Source: Dastarcus helophoroides
Lineage: Eukaryota; Arthropoda; Insecta; Coleoptera; Bothrideridae
Assembly (NCBI GenBank): GCA_028583605.1
Contig: CM053329.1
Span: 13,619,001 to 13,683,000, forward strand
Reading direction: 5' to 3'
DNA length: 64,000 bases
The notes below the pieces were generated by a model. The model saw only the letters and a program-made list of their open reading frames with translations, did no database searches and was not told where the DNA came from. This document shows positions 54,161-64,000 of this stretch, piece after piece (position 1 is the stretch's first letter; each line of letters opens with the position of its first letter). The position numbers and the translations under genes are program-made.

Positions 54161-54335
54161 TTTGATGGAAGGGACTGATCCTTGGTTATTTTCAAAAATT
54201 GAAATACAAATCTTGTCTCCTGAAACCAAGAAAGATTAAAATACACAACAAAGTTTCTCTAACGCGTTTCGACAGCCAAGCTATTATATTCAGAGAGGTA
54301 CTGAGTATCTCTGTCGCTATCGAAACGCGTTATTG
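54161..54335. mobile_element. Foldback element, copy 5, truncated by a hAT end
   Basis: The left arm is complete from the outer end (GATGGAAGGGACTGATCC) through TTGAAATACAAATCTTGTC to CTCTAACGCGTTTCG. The right arm stops after GAAACGCGTTATTG, where a hAT-type end begins. The CUGANGA box on the minus strand reads CTGAATA, so the hammerhead-like core is damaged. Confidence 0.8.
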
Positions 54336-54440
54336 CAGGGGTCGGTAAACCGCTACTCGCGAGCCGAATGCGGTTCTTTGAAAAGACAATGGCGGCTCTT
54401 TAAATTTCCATAAAAAAATAAATAAATAAAAGCTTGAGTG
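54336..54440. mobile_element. hAT-type terminal fragment (CAGGGGTCGG end)
   Basis: CAGGGGTCGGTAAACCGCTA followed by CTCGCGAGCCGAATGCGG and GGCGGCTCTTT is the conserved terminus of a hAT group widespread in animals (CAGGGGTCGGCAA starts with a GCGAGCC palindrome). Only one end is present; no transposase or second end is found. Confidence 0.6.
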
Positions 54441-55135
54441 GACAGACACGTAGAAAATGAATACTACCTTGATTAAAAAGTTTCCGGAATAACCACCGTG
54501 TAGCGCTTCCATCGTTTCGATTTGAGTTTTGTTTTTTTTTGTTAAGTTGGTACATCTGTTGTTGATATTCCCTTTAAATCTTAGCGTCATAGCTTGACAT
54601 TTGCAAAAGTTACGTAGCCAAGAGTGCATCTATCTCTGTGTGTGTTGGCGATTTTTACAATTTTAGAAATGGATTTAAACTATTATTTGGGCGTTATGAG
54701 ACGTTTGCGTGAAGCAATTCGCCGAAAGAGATCAGAATTGTGGGCAGAAAACTTATGGATTTTGCACCATGATAACGCAGCGTCGCACAACGCAATCATT
54801 ATACGTAATTTTTTGACGAAAAATGCAACAAATACCATCCAACAGCCACCGAATTCACCTGATTTGGCTCCCTGTGACTTCTTTCTGTTCAATCGAATTA
54901 AAAAACCATTACGGGGAACGCGTTTCAGCAGCCGAGAGGAAGTAATGGAAAAATCGCAGGAAGCACTGATGGACATACCGAAAACCGAATATAAAAAATG
55001 TTTCGAGGATTGGATCAAGCGCTGGCATAAGTGCGTTGCAGTCGATGGGGATTACTTTGAAGGGGACAATATAGATTTAGATGAATAAACTTGTATTTTT
55101 AATTTTCTGAATAAATTCCGGGAAATGTTCAAAAA
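54441..55135 (+). mobile_element. Internally deleted mariner element
   Basis: Ends are approximate: AAAAAGTTTCCGGAATAA near 54475-54492 and, on the minus strand, GAACATTTCCCGGAATTTAT near 55115-55134. The 5' UTR joins directly to the second half of the transposase. The first catalytic domain is missing. Confidence 0.6.
54624..55088 (+). pseudogene. Mariner transposase C-terminal part (D34D)
   Basis: The frame codes for 154 residues. From MDLNYYLGVMRRLREAIRRK onward it is mariner: LHHDNAASH (catalytic Asp at residue 50) and SPDLAPCDFFLF (Asp 85), with exactly 34 residues between, the mariner D34D spacing. GTRFSSREEVMEKSQEAL and a final DYFEGDNIDLDE complete the normal C-terminus. A full mariner transposase has ~340 residues; here the DNA-binding domain and first catalytic Asp are absent, so it cannot transpose itself. 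The first ~15 residues come from the 5' UTR. The frame is intact, which suggests a younger copy than the one at 26361-26809. Confidence 0.88.
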
Positions 55136-57300
55136 TATTTTTCTAGGAATTTTGCTTTAAAAACTTGTTAAACAAATTAATGGAAAAAAAAGAAAATAAA
55201 TTTCCACGATTCATGAAATATCTTGGACATAAGCTTAGGTAAGATTTTCTTAAAGGGGGTGGGAGCAATAACAATCACTCTAAAAAACTCATGATTAAAA
55301 AAAAAAACCTTCTGTGTATCTTTACTTAAAAACTACAGAATTGGGAACATCGCATTTTCAAATTAAAGTCAACATTTTTAAAAAAGTCCAATCTTAAGAA
55401 AAAACCTTTGGAGAACTTTAAGTAAGTATAAATGTAAAAGAGACGAAATTGGCAAGAAGAAATTTTTGTAAAAAGAGTTGTCATTTCCAGAACAAGTCGA
55501 ATTCAGGTAAAAAAAATGCAACTTTTAAAAACAATGACTTCAGAATTTTTATTTTATTACAATTTTGTCATATTTTTGAAATTTTTCCAGGAATCTTTTT
55601 TTCAAGATTTCCTAAAAATATTCTTCTCAGATTGTTTAGATTTTTATTAAAATTACGATCCAATTTAAGAAAAATAAACGAATTTTGTGAAAAAGTCTAA
55701 ATATTTGGAAAAAATGTCATTTTAAATGGAAATGTCTAGAAACAAATAAAATTGAATTTTGAGTTAAAAGTCAAGTTGAAATTATCGGGAATAAAATTTT
55801 TTAAAAGTCAGAAAATCAAAGACTTCCAAAAAAATTTAGGATTTTTCTAAATTACGTTACAAACTACAAAAAAAATATTGAATTTTCTAGGAAACATTCC
55901 AAATTTTCAGAAGGTCCAATTTTAGGAGGAAAATTTAGAAAGTTGAAATTTTCAATAAATCCTATTAAAAATAAAAACCTATTTTTTCTCAGAAACTCGA
56001 GAAATGTGCAAAATTTAAAAAAAATCAAAATTTTCAAAGATCTGATTTTGTGAAAAGACGCAATTTAAAAAAAAAAGTCCAATCCTGAGAAAGAAAAATC
56101 GCAAAATTAAAATTCAGTAAAGATGTTGAATTTATAAAAAAATCTTTTTCTCGAAATCCCCAAATATATTTTTCGCAACAACAGAAAAATGAACATTTCA
56201 GAAAATTTTTTTGAAAAAGTCTAAAAGGTAGAATTTTAAAAACAACATCAAAAATTCCAAAAAGACAAATTTTGAGGAATAGGCTAATTTTAGGGAAAGA
56301 CTATCTTAGAAAAATTCGAAATTTTGAGAAAAAAAGACGAATTTACCAAAAAAAAAGAAAAAATATATTGAAATATTAAATATCGTATATTGAGATAAAA
56401 ATCAAGATTTCCAGAAAAAGACAAATTTCAGGAAACCAGTCAGAATTTCTAAAAAAATCAAAACCTTAAAGATCGAAATGTTTAGTAAATGTTCAGAAAA
56501 ATATCGGAATTTGAAAAAAAATTTCGAGAAAACTTTAAAATGGACAAAAAATTGTCTAAAGAAAGTCAAATTAAAATAAAGTAAACAAAAATAGTCAAAA
56601 CCCCGAGAAAAAAGATGATATTGTAAAAGAAATTTTGCAAAATTTTGTAAATTTTGAAAAAAAGCATTTAATCTTAGTGACACTTCGAAATTCAGAAAAA
56701 GAGTAAATTTTAAAAGAAAAGTCGAATATTTATTTTCTCTGGACTCTCTGGACGAGTCAAAGGAAGACCGCCTCCCTACTTTGCCTCAACGGGTGTCAGA
56801 AAATGTCAAATATTGTGATAACACATCGAAATTTTGACAAACAAGTTGAAACTACCAGATATTTGGATTAAAAAAGGGCTGCAGTTTACAAAGATATTTT
56901 TGTCTTTTCACAAAAATTTTAAATTTCTAAAAAATATACCTTTCTGTCTAAAAGATCGACCAGATTTCGAAAAAAATGCAAATTTTAAAAAACAAGCGGA
57001 AATTTTCAGAATCAGAAAAAGGCGAAATTGTCAGGAGAATTCGAATTTCGAGAAATGACGAAATTTCAGAAAAAAAACGAGGAACTTTTAAATTCAAAAT
57101 TTTGACAGTCACGTTTGATAAAAGAAGGCAAATTTATGAATAAATGCAAAATTTTAAAAGAAAAAGTCAAATTTTGTAAAAAAATATACAAAATTTGAGA
57201 AAAAGGTAGACATACAACCGTTTCTGAAATAAAAATTTCTGCCTCAAGGAGCAATATATCCCTAAAAATGGTAATATCAAATTTTTTTTTAATTAAAAAA
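55136..57300. repeat. A-rich degenerate motif block
   Basis: Units like GAAATTTTGAGAAAAAGTC from about 55330 to 57240. The plus strand is strongly A-rich. ORFs (55449-55700, 56402-56683, 56834-57058) are composition artefacts. The first ~190 bp are plain AT-rich DNA. Confidence 0.65.
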
Positions 57301-58620
57301 AACCTTAATTACCCAGTTTCATCGAAATCGATAGAGCTGTTTAGGAGATAAAAAATTTGTTCCTGAAGAATTAAAACCTTCTCAAGAACTGTTGAATCCA
57401 AATTTTTACCAAGACACCTATCTGGATCATTTTTTCGGCTCAAAAAATCCCTAGTCAACGGTTTTATCAAAATCGTTTTACCGAAAAATGTATATAGTAT
57501 ATACACGCAAATAAATTTAACTCATTTAATAGTAGATATATTGAGCACCTGTAGTTTTCATACATTTTTGAATCAGCAGTAAATGGGTTAATGAACTCTA
57601 AGACTTCAACAGTTTTTCTATTTTTATCTGAATTTATTAATTTTTCTTTATTAGAACCTCGTTGGGGATTTAAAGTTCTAAAAAAATTGATTGGCCTCAA
57701 GATTCATATACGTTAGATCCAGTTTATTTTTAAAAGCAACACAACCTAAAGCCCTAAGCGTAATACATTTGAAATAAACCGGGATGTGTCGCGCCCGATT
57801 TCAACATTTTTAACAGACGTTTTAATCCGGATCTGTGCCGTCTCAGCCCTACGCGACATTCGAATCAATAAAAACTGACACTTTTTACCCCATACACGTC
57901 TATCCGTTCACGTACGAATACTGTCGAATATACGTGGAATATAGCGAACTTCCACATTTACATGGAGGGAATTTCATTTTCCCATTTTTGGTAATTTACA
58001 TTTAGATGGATACGTTAGGAATCGAATTTCCCTTTTGGCGGTCGCGCCCCCAGGTAATTAGTTCACAATGAAAATAGAGAGTTCGAATTGATTTATCCTT
58101 CGGATTAAAAGCAGGGAATAGGTAATAAATAAAAGGTGGACGACTTTGGGCTATTTGGGTGAAATAGAATGTGGATCAATGGTAAAACTATGAACAAGAA
58201 AACGCCGGGCAAATTTAAGGGATTCAAATGAATTCAAATTTTATGTAGATGAAAGCTTACTTACAAGTTTTGAGGGTTTAAAGTTTGTGATAAATTTAAT
58301 AAAACCGTCTGAGTGTCGCTAAAAGTGGGTAATTTGATTGTTTTATTGCTTTTTGTCTCCGCCGTTTTGTGCCTTTCTATTATAACTTTAATGTTTCCTA
58401 GTACAGACTATTTCAACCCTAATGTTCGCGAGAACAACATCTTTTTGTATAATATTAGTGAGCGAAGTAATTCAATCTGAAATATGACAATTCCATAACT
58501 TCAGCTCTATGCGGTTTAAAACTAGATATATAAGACTTGAGATACGTTCTAAAAGTGATGAGAAAAGTAGAAAATGAAGTGATGATAATTATAGTGTAAT
58601 AAGAATTAAAAAAAAAAAAT
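57301..58620. other. Unassigned, lower-repeat sequence
   Basis: Mixed composition. Short ORFs (57309-57506, 57467-57700, 58455-58673) have no recognisable motif. No element ends are seen. Confidence 0.35.
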
Positions 58621-58699
58621 TGGCCCACGAGGAAATTGAACCTGCGACCTTCCCGTTGTGAGTACAAGAGCACGACGCCTTCAATTATGCCATATAGCT
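58621..58699 (-). other. tRNA-derived sequence (tRNA pseudogene or SINE head)
   Basis: On the minus strand an A-box-like TATGGCATAATTGAAGG (complement of 58678-58694) is followed ~36 bp later by a B-box-like GGTTCAATTTC (complement of 58632-58642) within GTCGCAGGTTCAATTTCC, the T-arm pattern. A T-run (complement of the A-run 58609-58619) follows, like a Pol III terminator. The acceptor arms do not pair, so it is not an intact tRNA gene. Confidence 0.5.
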
Positions 58700-59404
58700 G
58701 TTTTCGTGCTTTCCATACATTCGTATTCGTTTCGATTGTTTGGTCTTCTTTGAAAAACGATTCTTTATGTTTTTTAGGCCACGTTCACCCTGATTGCGCA
58801 AAAAATTAAAATCTATGTAGCGCGAAGAAATGTCATTAATTAAGAACCGCCAATGTCAAGGGGCGAACGACTCAAAATACGCCGTAACGAAGAGGTTTGC
58901 AGGACAAATTAATAATTGACGTTATACATTTTACCCCCAGTAATCGGACCCTAAGTGACTAGAGAAAGAAGAAGGGTGGAAAATCCTGTGCCGGTGTATT
59001 TATTTTACAAACTCGAAGAGGGGGCTCCACAAGGTGACAAAAGTGATGTTGGGATAATATTCAGATTTGAAAAGGAACGGTAGGTGAACCCCGGCTACAT
59101 TCGTCATACTTAAGAAATGAATAGAAGGGAAAATTACGAGGGGGAGCTCTCGCCCCGTCTGCATTACAAAATCATGCCAATTAACGACCCCAAAATACGG
59201 CATACCTCGAAATCACTATCTTCCCATCTAAAATTTATTGTCACGTCTTGTCGATGCTTATTCGTTTTAAAGGGATTATTGTGAGCTCTGATTTAGGTAA
59301 ACTTATGTCAGTTTTAATAAGTCTGACGAAATTATCGAGTTTTATAGGTTTTATTAACCCATTGGATAATAGAAAAAAATTAAATTTAAATTTATTGCAT
59401 TTAC
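58700..59404. other. Unassigned sequence
   Basis: Mixed composition. ORFs 59000-59203 (-) and 59248-59433 (+) are not recognisable. Confidence 0.35.
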
Positions 59405-59680
59405 TGAAATTCTATTATTCTGTAACTCCATAATTCTATAATTTTATAGTTCTATAATTCTATGATTCTATGATTCTATGATTCTATGATTCCATGATTC
59501 CATGATTCTATGATTTTATGATTCTATGATTCTATGATTCTACGATTCTATGATTTTGTGATTCTATGATTAAATGATTCTATGATTCTATGATTCTATG
59601 ATTATATGATTCTATGATTCTATGATTCTATGATTCTATGATTCTGTAGTTTTATAATTCTATAATTAATTGACATTTCT
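59405..59680. repeat. 8-bp minisatellite, ATTCTATG variant
   Basis: About 30 tandem units of ATTCTATG with some substitutions. A ~90-bp non-repeat stretch follows before the next variant. Confidence 0.95.
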
Positions 59681-59769
59681 AATGCAAAACCTGGTCCGGT
59701 GTTTATCGAAAACCTTGTGGAATTTTTAAATTTTCTTGCGTTTTTATCGTTAATAAAGTTTAATAGTTA

Positions 59770-60237
59770 TGAATTCTATAATTCTACAATTCTACAATTC
59801 TACAATTCTACAATTCTACAATTCTACAATCCTACAATTCTACATTTCTACAATTCTACAATTCTACAATTCTACAATTCTACAATTCTACAATTCTACA
59901 ATTCTACAATTCTACAATTCTACAATTCTACAATTCTACAATTCTATAATTCTACAATTCTACAATTCTACAATTCTACAATTCTACAATTCTACAATTC
60001 TACAATTCTACAATTCTACAATTCTACAATTCTACAATTCTACAATTCTACAATTCTACAATTCTACAATCCTACAATTCTACAATTCTACAATTCTACA
60101 ATTCTACAATTCTACAATTCTACAATTCCACAGTTCTACAATTCTACAATTCTACAATTCTACAATTCTACAATTCTACAATTCTACAATTCTACAATTC
60201 TACAATTCTACAATTCTACAATTCTACAATCTACAAT
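59770..60237. repeat. 8-bp minisatellite, ATTCTACA variant
   Basis: About 58 nearly perfect units. 8 x 3 = 24 nt encodes an 8-residue period (FYNSTILQ) without stops, so long ORFs (59699-60346, 59769-60437) exist by chance; they are not genes. Confidence 0.97.
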
Positions 60238-60694
60238 CACATTCCACATTCTACAATTTTACAATTCTACATTACATCCAGTCACATTTACAATTCGTAC
60301 AATGTCAATCTACAATTCCACAATTCACAATTCTACAATTCTATAATTCTAAAATTCTAAATTCTATAATTCTACAATTCTATCAATTCTATAATTCTAT
60401 AATTCTAAATCTACAATTCTATAATTCTAAATTCTAAATTCTACTAATTCTAAATTCTAAATTCTAAATTCGTAATTCTATAATTCTAAATTCTATAATC
60501 TAAATTCTAAATTCTACAATTCTACAATTCTAAATTCTACATTCTGTAATTCTACAATTCTACAATTGTACAAATCTACAATTCCACAGTTCCACAGTTC
60601 TACAATTCTACAATTCTACAATCTACAATTCTACAATTCTACAATTCTACAATCCTACAATCCTACAATTCTACAATCCTACAATCCTACAATT
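60238..60694. repeat. 8-bp minisatellite, mixed and degenerate zone
   Basis: A blend of ATTCTACA, ATTCTATA and shortened ATTCTAA units with insertions. It is the transition between the two regular blocks. Confidence 0.9.
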
Positions 60695-61968
60695 CTACAA
60701 TTCTATAATTCTATAATTCTATAATTCTATAATTCTATAATTCTACAATTCTATAATTCTATAATTCTATAATTCTATAATTCTATAATTCTATAATTCT
60801 ATAATTCTATAATTCTATAATTCTATAATTCTATAATTCTATAATTCTATAATTCTATAATTCTATAATTCTATAATTCTATAATTCTATAATTCTATAA
60901 TTCTATAATTCTATAATTCTATAATTCTATAATTCTATAATTCTATAATTCTATAATTCTATAATTCTATAATTCTATAATTCTATAATTCTATAATTCT
61001 ATAATTCTATAATTCTATAATTCTATAATTCTATAATTCTATAATTCTATAATTCTATAATTCTATAATTCTATAATTCTATAATTCTATAATTCTATAA
61101 TTCTATAATTCTATAATTCTATAATTCTATAATTCTATAATTCTATAATTCTATATTCTATAATTCTATAATTCTATAATTCTATAATTCTATAATTCTA
61201 TAATTCTATAATTCTATAATTCTATAATTCTATAATTCTATAATTCTATAATTCTATAATTCTATAATTCTATAATTCTATAATTCTATAATTCTATAAT
61301 TCTATAATTCTATAATTCTATAATTCTATAATTCTATAATTCTATAATTCTATAATTCTATAATTCTATAATTCTATAATTCTATAATTCTATAATTCTA
61401 TAATTCTATAATTCTATAATTCTATAATTCTATAATTCTATAATTCTATAATTCTATAATTCTATAATTCTATAATTCTATAATTCTATAATTCTATAAT
61501 TCTATAATTCTATAATTCTATAATTCTATAATTCTATAATTCTATAATTCTATAATTCTATAATTCTATAATTCTATAATTCTATAATTCTATAATTCTA
61601 TAATTCTATAATTCTATAATTCTATAATTCTATAATTCTATAATTCTATAATTCTATAATTCTATAATTCTATAATTCTATAATTCTATAATTCTATAAT
61701 TCTATAATTCTATAATTCTATAATTCTATAATTCTATAATTCTATAATTCTATAATTCTATAATTCTATAATTCTATAATTCTATAATTCTATAATTCTA
61801 TAATTCTATAATTCTATAATTCTATAATATAATTCTATAATTCTATAATTCTATAATTCTATAATTCTATAATTCTATAATTCTATAATTCTATAATTCT
61901 ATAATTCTATAATTCTATAATTCTATAATTCTACAATTCTATAATTCTATAATTCTACAATTCTATAG
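60695..61968. repeat. 8-bp minisatellite, ATTCTATA variant
   Basis: About 158 units over ~1.27 kb, nearly perfect. Breaks in phase occur near 61150 and 61826. The last few units include two ATTCTACA. A T-rich motif block follows directly. Confidence 0.97.
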
Positions 61969-62969
61969 GGGTTCTTTTTCCAGAATTTGCACTTTGTTAA
62001 AGATTTTCGACTTCTCCTCAAATTTCGATGTAGTTTAATATTTTTACTTTTTAAAATATCGATTTTTAAAATATCGACTCCTATTTTTGAAAGGTTTGAC
62101 CTTTTTGAAAATTTCGACCTTTTTTGAATATTTTGAAATTTCGGAAATTAACTTTTTTCGAACATTTCCTCTTTTTTTTTAAAATCCCAACTTTCTTGAT
62201 AATTTGGACATTTCTTTCAAATTTTTTGTGTTTTTTTAATTCCCGACTTTTTTTAAAGTTTCGAATTTCTTTGGAAATCCTGATTTTTCAAATTCTTAAA
62301 TGTTGATATTAAAACTTAAATTTTTTTTAAAATTTTGACTTGTTTTCAAATTTTAGCACCTTTTTCCAAAATTTTAACTTTTTTTTGAACATGCCTTTTA
62401 GAAATTTCGACCTTTTTTTAAAATTTATCTATTTTTCCAAATGACTTTTTCGAAAATCTAAAACTTTATGGAAAATATTTTTTGAAACATTTTTTTAACT
62501 TGGAATATTTTTGAAAAGTTACCCATTTGTTCAATTTTTCAATTTTTTTGAAAATTTTGACTTATTTTCAAAATCGCTTTTTTTGAGTTTTCTTATCATT
62601 TTTAATATTTTGATTTTTTAAGTTTATACAAATTCTTTTCAGAATATCGAAAGTTCTAACTTCCAAAAAAAGTTAAGGATTTTATAAAAACCCAACATTT
62701 TAAAAAATACCCAAATTTTCGAGAAAAAAGTTAAACTTTTAAAAAATAGTCTAAAATTTAATAAATATTCGAAATTAGGAAGGTATGTCAAGATTTAAAA
62801 AGAAATGAAGAATTTTCAGTGAAATCTACTAAAGACCCAAATTTTCGAAAAGCCCATTTTTCACACAATTTTCAACTATCCACAATTTCAACTTTTTTCA
62901 AAATTTTGCTTGTTTGAAAATTTCGACTTTTTTTAAAATCTCTTTAAAAAAAAACGTTTTTTTAATTTT
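61969..62969. repeat. T-rich degenerate motif block with a short strand switch
   Basis: T-rich to 62640, A-rich 62640-62860, T-rich to about 62960. Same motif family. Confidence 0.6.
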
Positions 62970-64000
62970 GAGGAAAACGTAAGTCAACCAACGTAAGTGG
63001 AATTCAAGAAAAAGAGTCGACATTTCGAGAAAAAAATTCGAAATTTTCAGTTTAAAGTCGAAATTTCGAGAAAAATGTCGAAAAAAAGTCGAAATTTCAA
63101 AATATTTCGAGAAAAAAAGTCGAAATTTCGAGATTAAGGTCAAAATTTCGAGAAAAAAAGTCGAAATTTCGAGAAAAAAAAGTCGAAATTCGACAAGAGT
63201 CAAAATTTTTAGAAAAAAGTCGAAATTTCGAGAAAAATGTAGAATTTTGAATTTAAAGTCAAAATTTTGAAAAAAAGGTCAATATTCGTGAGAAAAGTCA
63301 AAAATTGCGAAAAAAAACGAAATTTCGAGTGAAAAATCGAAATTTGAGAAAAACATTGAAATTTCGAATAAAAAGTCTAAATATTTCGAGAAAAAAGTCG
63401 AAATTTGTGAAAAGAATCGAAAATTCGAGAAAAAAAGTCGAAATTGCGAGAAAGAGTCGAAATTTTGAGTTTAAACTTGAAATTTCGAGAAAAAGGTCGA
63501 AATTTCGAGAAAAAAGTCGATATTTGAGAAAAAAGCCGAAATTTGGAGAAAAAAGTCAAAATTTGAGAAAAACCTGAGTTGAAATTTTGCGAAAAAAGTC
63601 GAAATTTCGAGAAAAAAAGTCAAAATTCGAGAAAAAAATCGAAGTTTCAAAAAAAAGTCGCAATTTTGGGTTTAAAATTTGAGAAAAAAGTCGAAAATTG
63701 ATAAAAAAAAAACGAAATTTGGAGAAAGAAGTCGAAATTTTAGAAAAACGTCGAAATTTCGAGAAAAAAGTCAAAATTTCGAAATATTCCGAGAAAAAAG
63801 TCGAAATTTGAGAAAAAAGTCGAAATTTGTGAAAAAAGGCGAAATTTCGAGATTAAGGTCGAAATTTCGAGAAATAAAGTCGAAATTTGAGAAAAACGTA
63901 AGTTGAAATTAGAGAAGTCGAAAATTGAGAAAAAAAAAGTAGAAATTCCAGAAAGAGTCGAAATTTCGAGAAAAAAAGTCGAAATTTCGAGAAAAGAGTA
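62970..64000. repeat. Most regular copy of the ~20-bp A-rich motif array
   Basis: Near-consensus units GTCGAAATTTCGAGAAAAA repeat dozens of times with period 17-22 bp. Each unit contains the palindrome TCGAAATTTCGA and a variable A-run. ORFs on both strands (63305-63577, 63556-63774, 63679-63906) are artefacts of this repeat. It runs off the window end. Confidence 0.9.

Noticed and set aside
59699..60437. Two overlapping long ORFs coding for an FYNSTILQ repeat protein
   Set aside because: They are the stop-free reading of an 8-bp minisatellite; every frame is open and there is no start context or non-repeat domain.

Overview
The window looks like arthropod, most likely insect, heterochromatin. 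I see no host protein-coding gene that I can support. It is very AT-rich and made almost entirely of satellite DNA, simple-sequence blocks and broken transposable elements: Jockey-type and other APE-type LINEs, mariner, hAT-like and P/THAP-like DNA transposons, and solo LTRs. Monocentric pericentromeric or otherwise heterochromatic DNA fits best; the species cannot be told from the sequence.

Layout. 1-7150: blocks of a degenerate ~20-bp motif (core TCGAAATTTCGA plus an A-run), arranged as a ~5.9-kb inverted repeat with ~485-bp and ~350-bp tandem units. 8000-8331: a solo LTR. 8340-9700: T-rich motif block with a foldback element. 9770-10800: LINE 3'-end debris. 10800-26330: a satellite array of ~173-bp monomers arranged as a 520-bp trimeric higher-order repeat, cut by a Jockey-like LINE plus a P/THAP-like remnant (12139-15450) and by a second LINE (17171-20393, 9-bp target duplication). 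26331-29280: LINE tail, dead mariner and unassigned sequence. 29279-29644: second solo LTR. 29890-31395: a LINE on the plus strand. 31531-39290: a strongly rearranged Jockey-like element on the minus strand, with a triplicated endonuclease segment and six to seven tandem copies of the ORF1 zinc-knuckle region separated by (TTTTC)n tracts. 40671-46141: foldback elements and motif blocks. 46142-46479: third solo LTR. 47895-51316: a hAT-like element (TIRs, 8-bp target duplication) filled with the same degenerate motif. 51347-51653: a MITE. 51690-54160: LINE and a GAGCTC-type repeat. 54161-55130: nested foldback, hAT and mariner pieces. 57300-59400: mostly unassigned, with a tRNA-derived sequence. 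59405-61968: an 8-bp minisatellite in three variants. 61969-64000: the ~20-bp motif again, at its most regular.

The most interesting signal is a hammerhead-ribozyme-like core (CUGAAGA, hairpin, GAAAC, with closing helix I and a self-complementary helix III) found in a dispersed foldback family (about five copies) and in a second, unrelated-looking site inside the hAT-like element. Other signals worth following are the higher-order satellite, the amplified LINE ORF1, a probable chimeric LINE insertion, and the fact that the AT-rich blocks, which make up well over a third of the window, appear to descend from one short motif.
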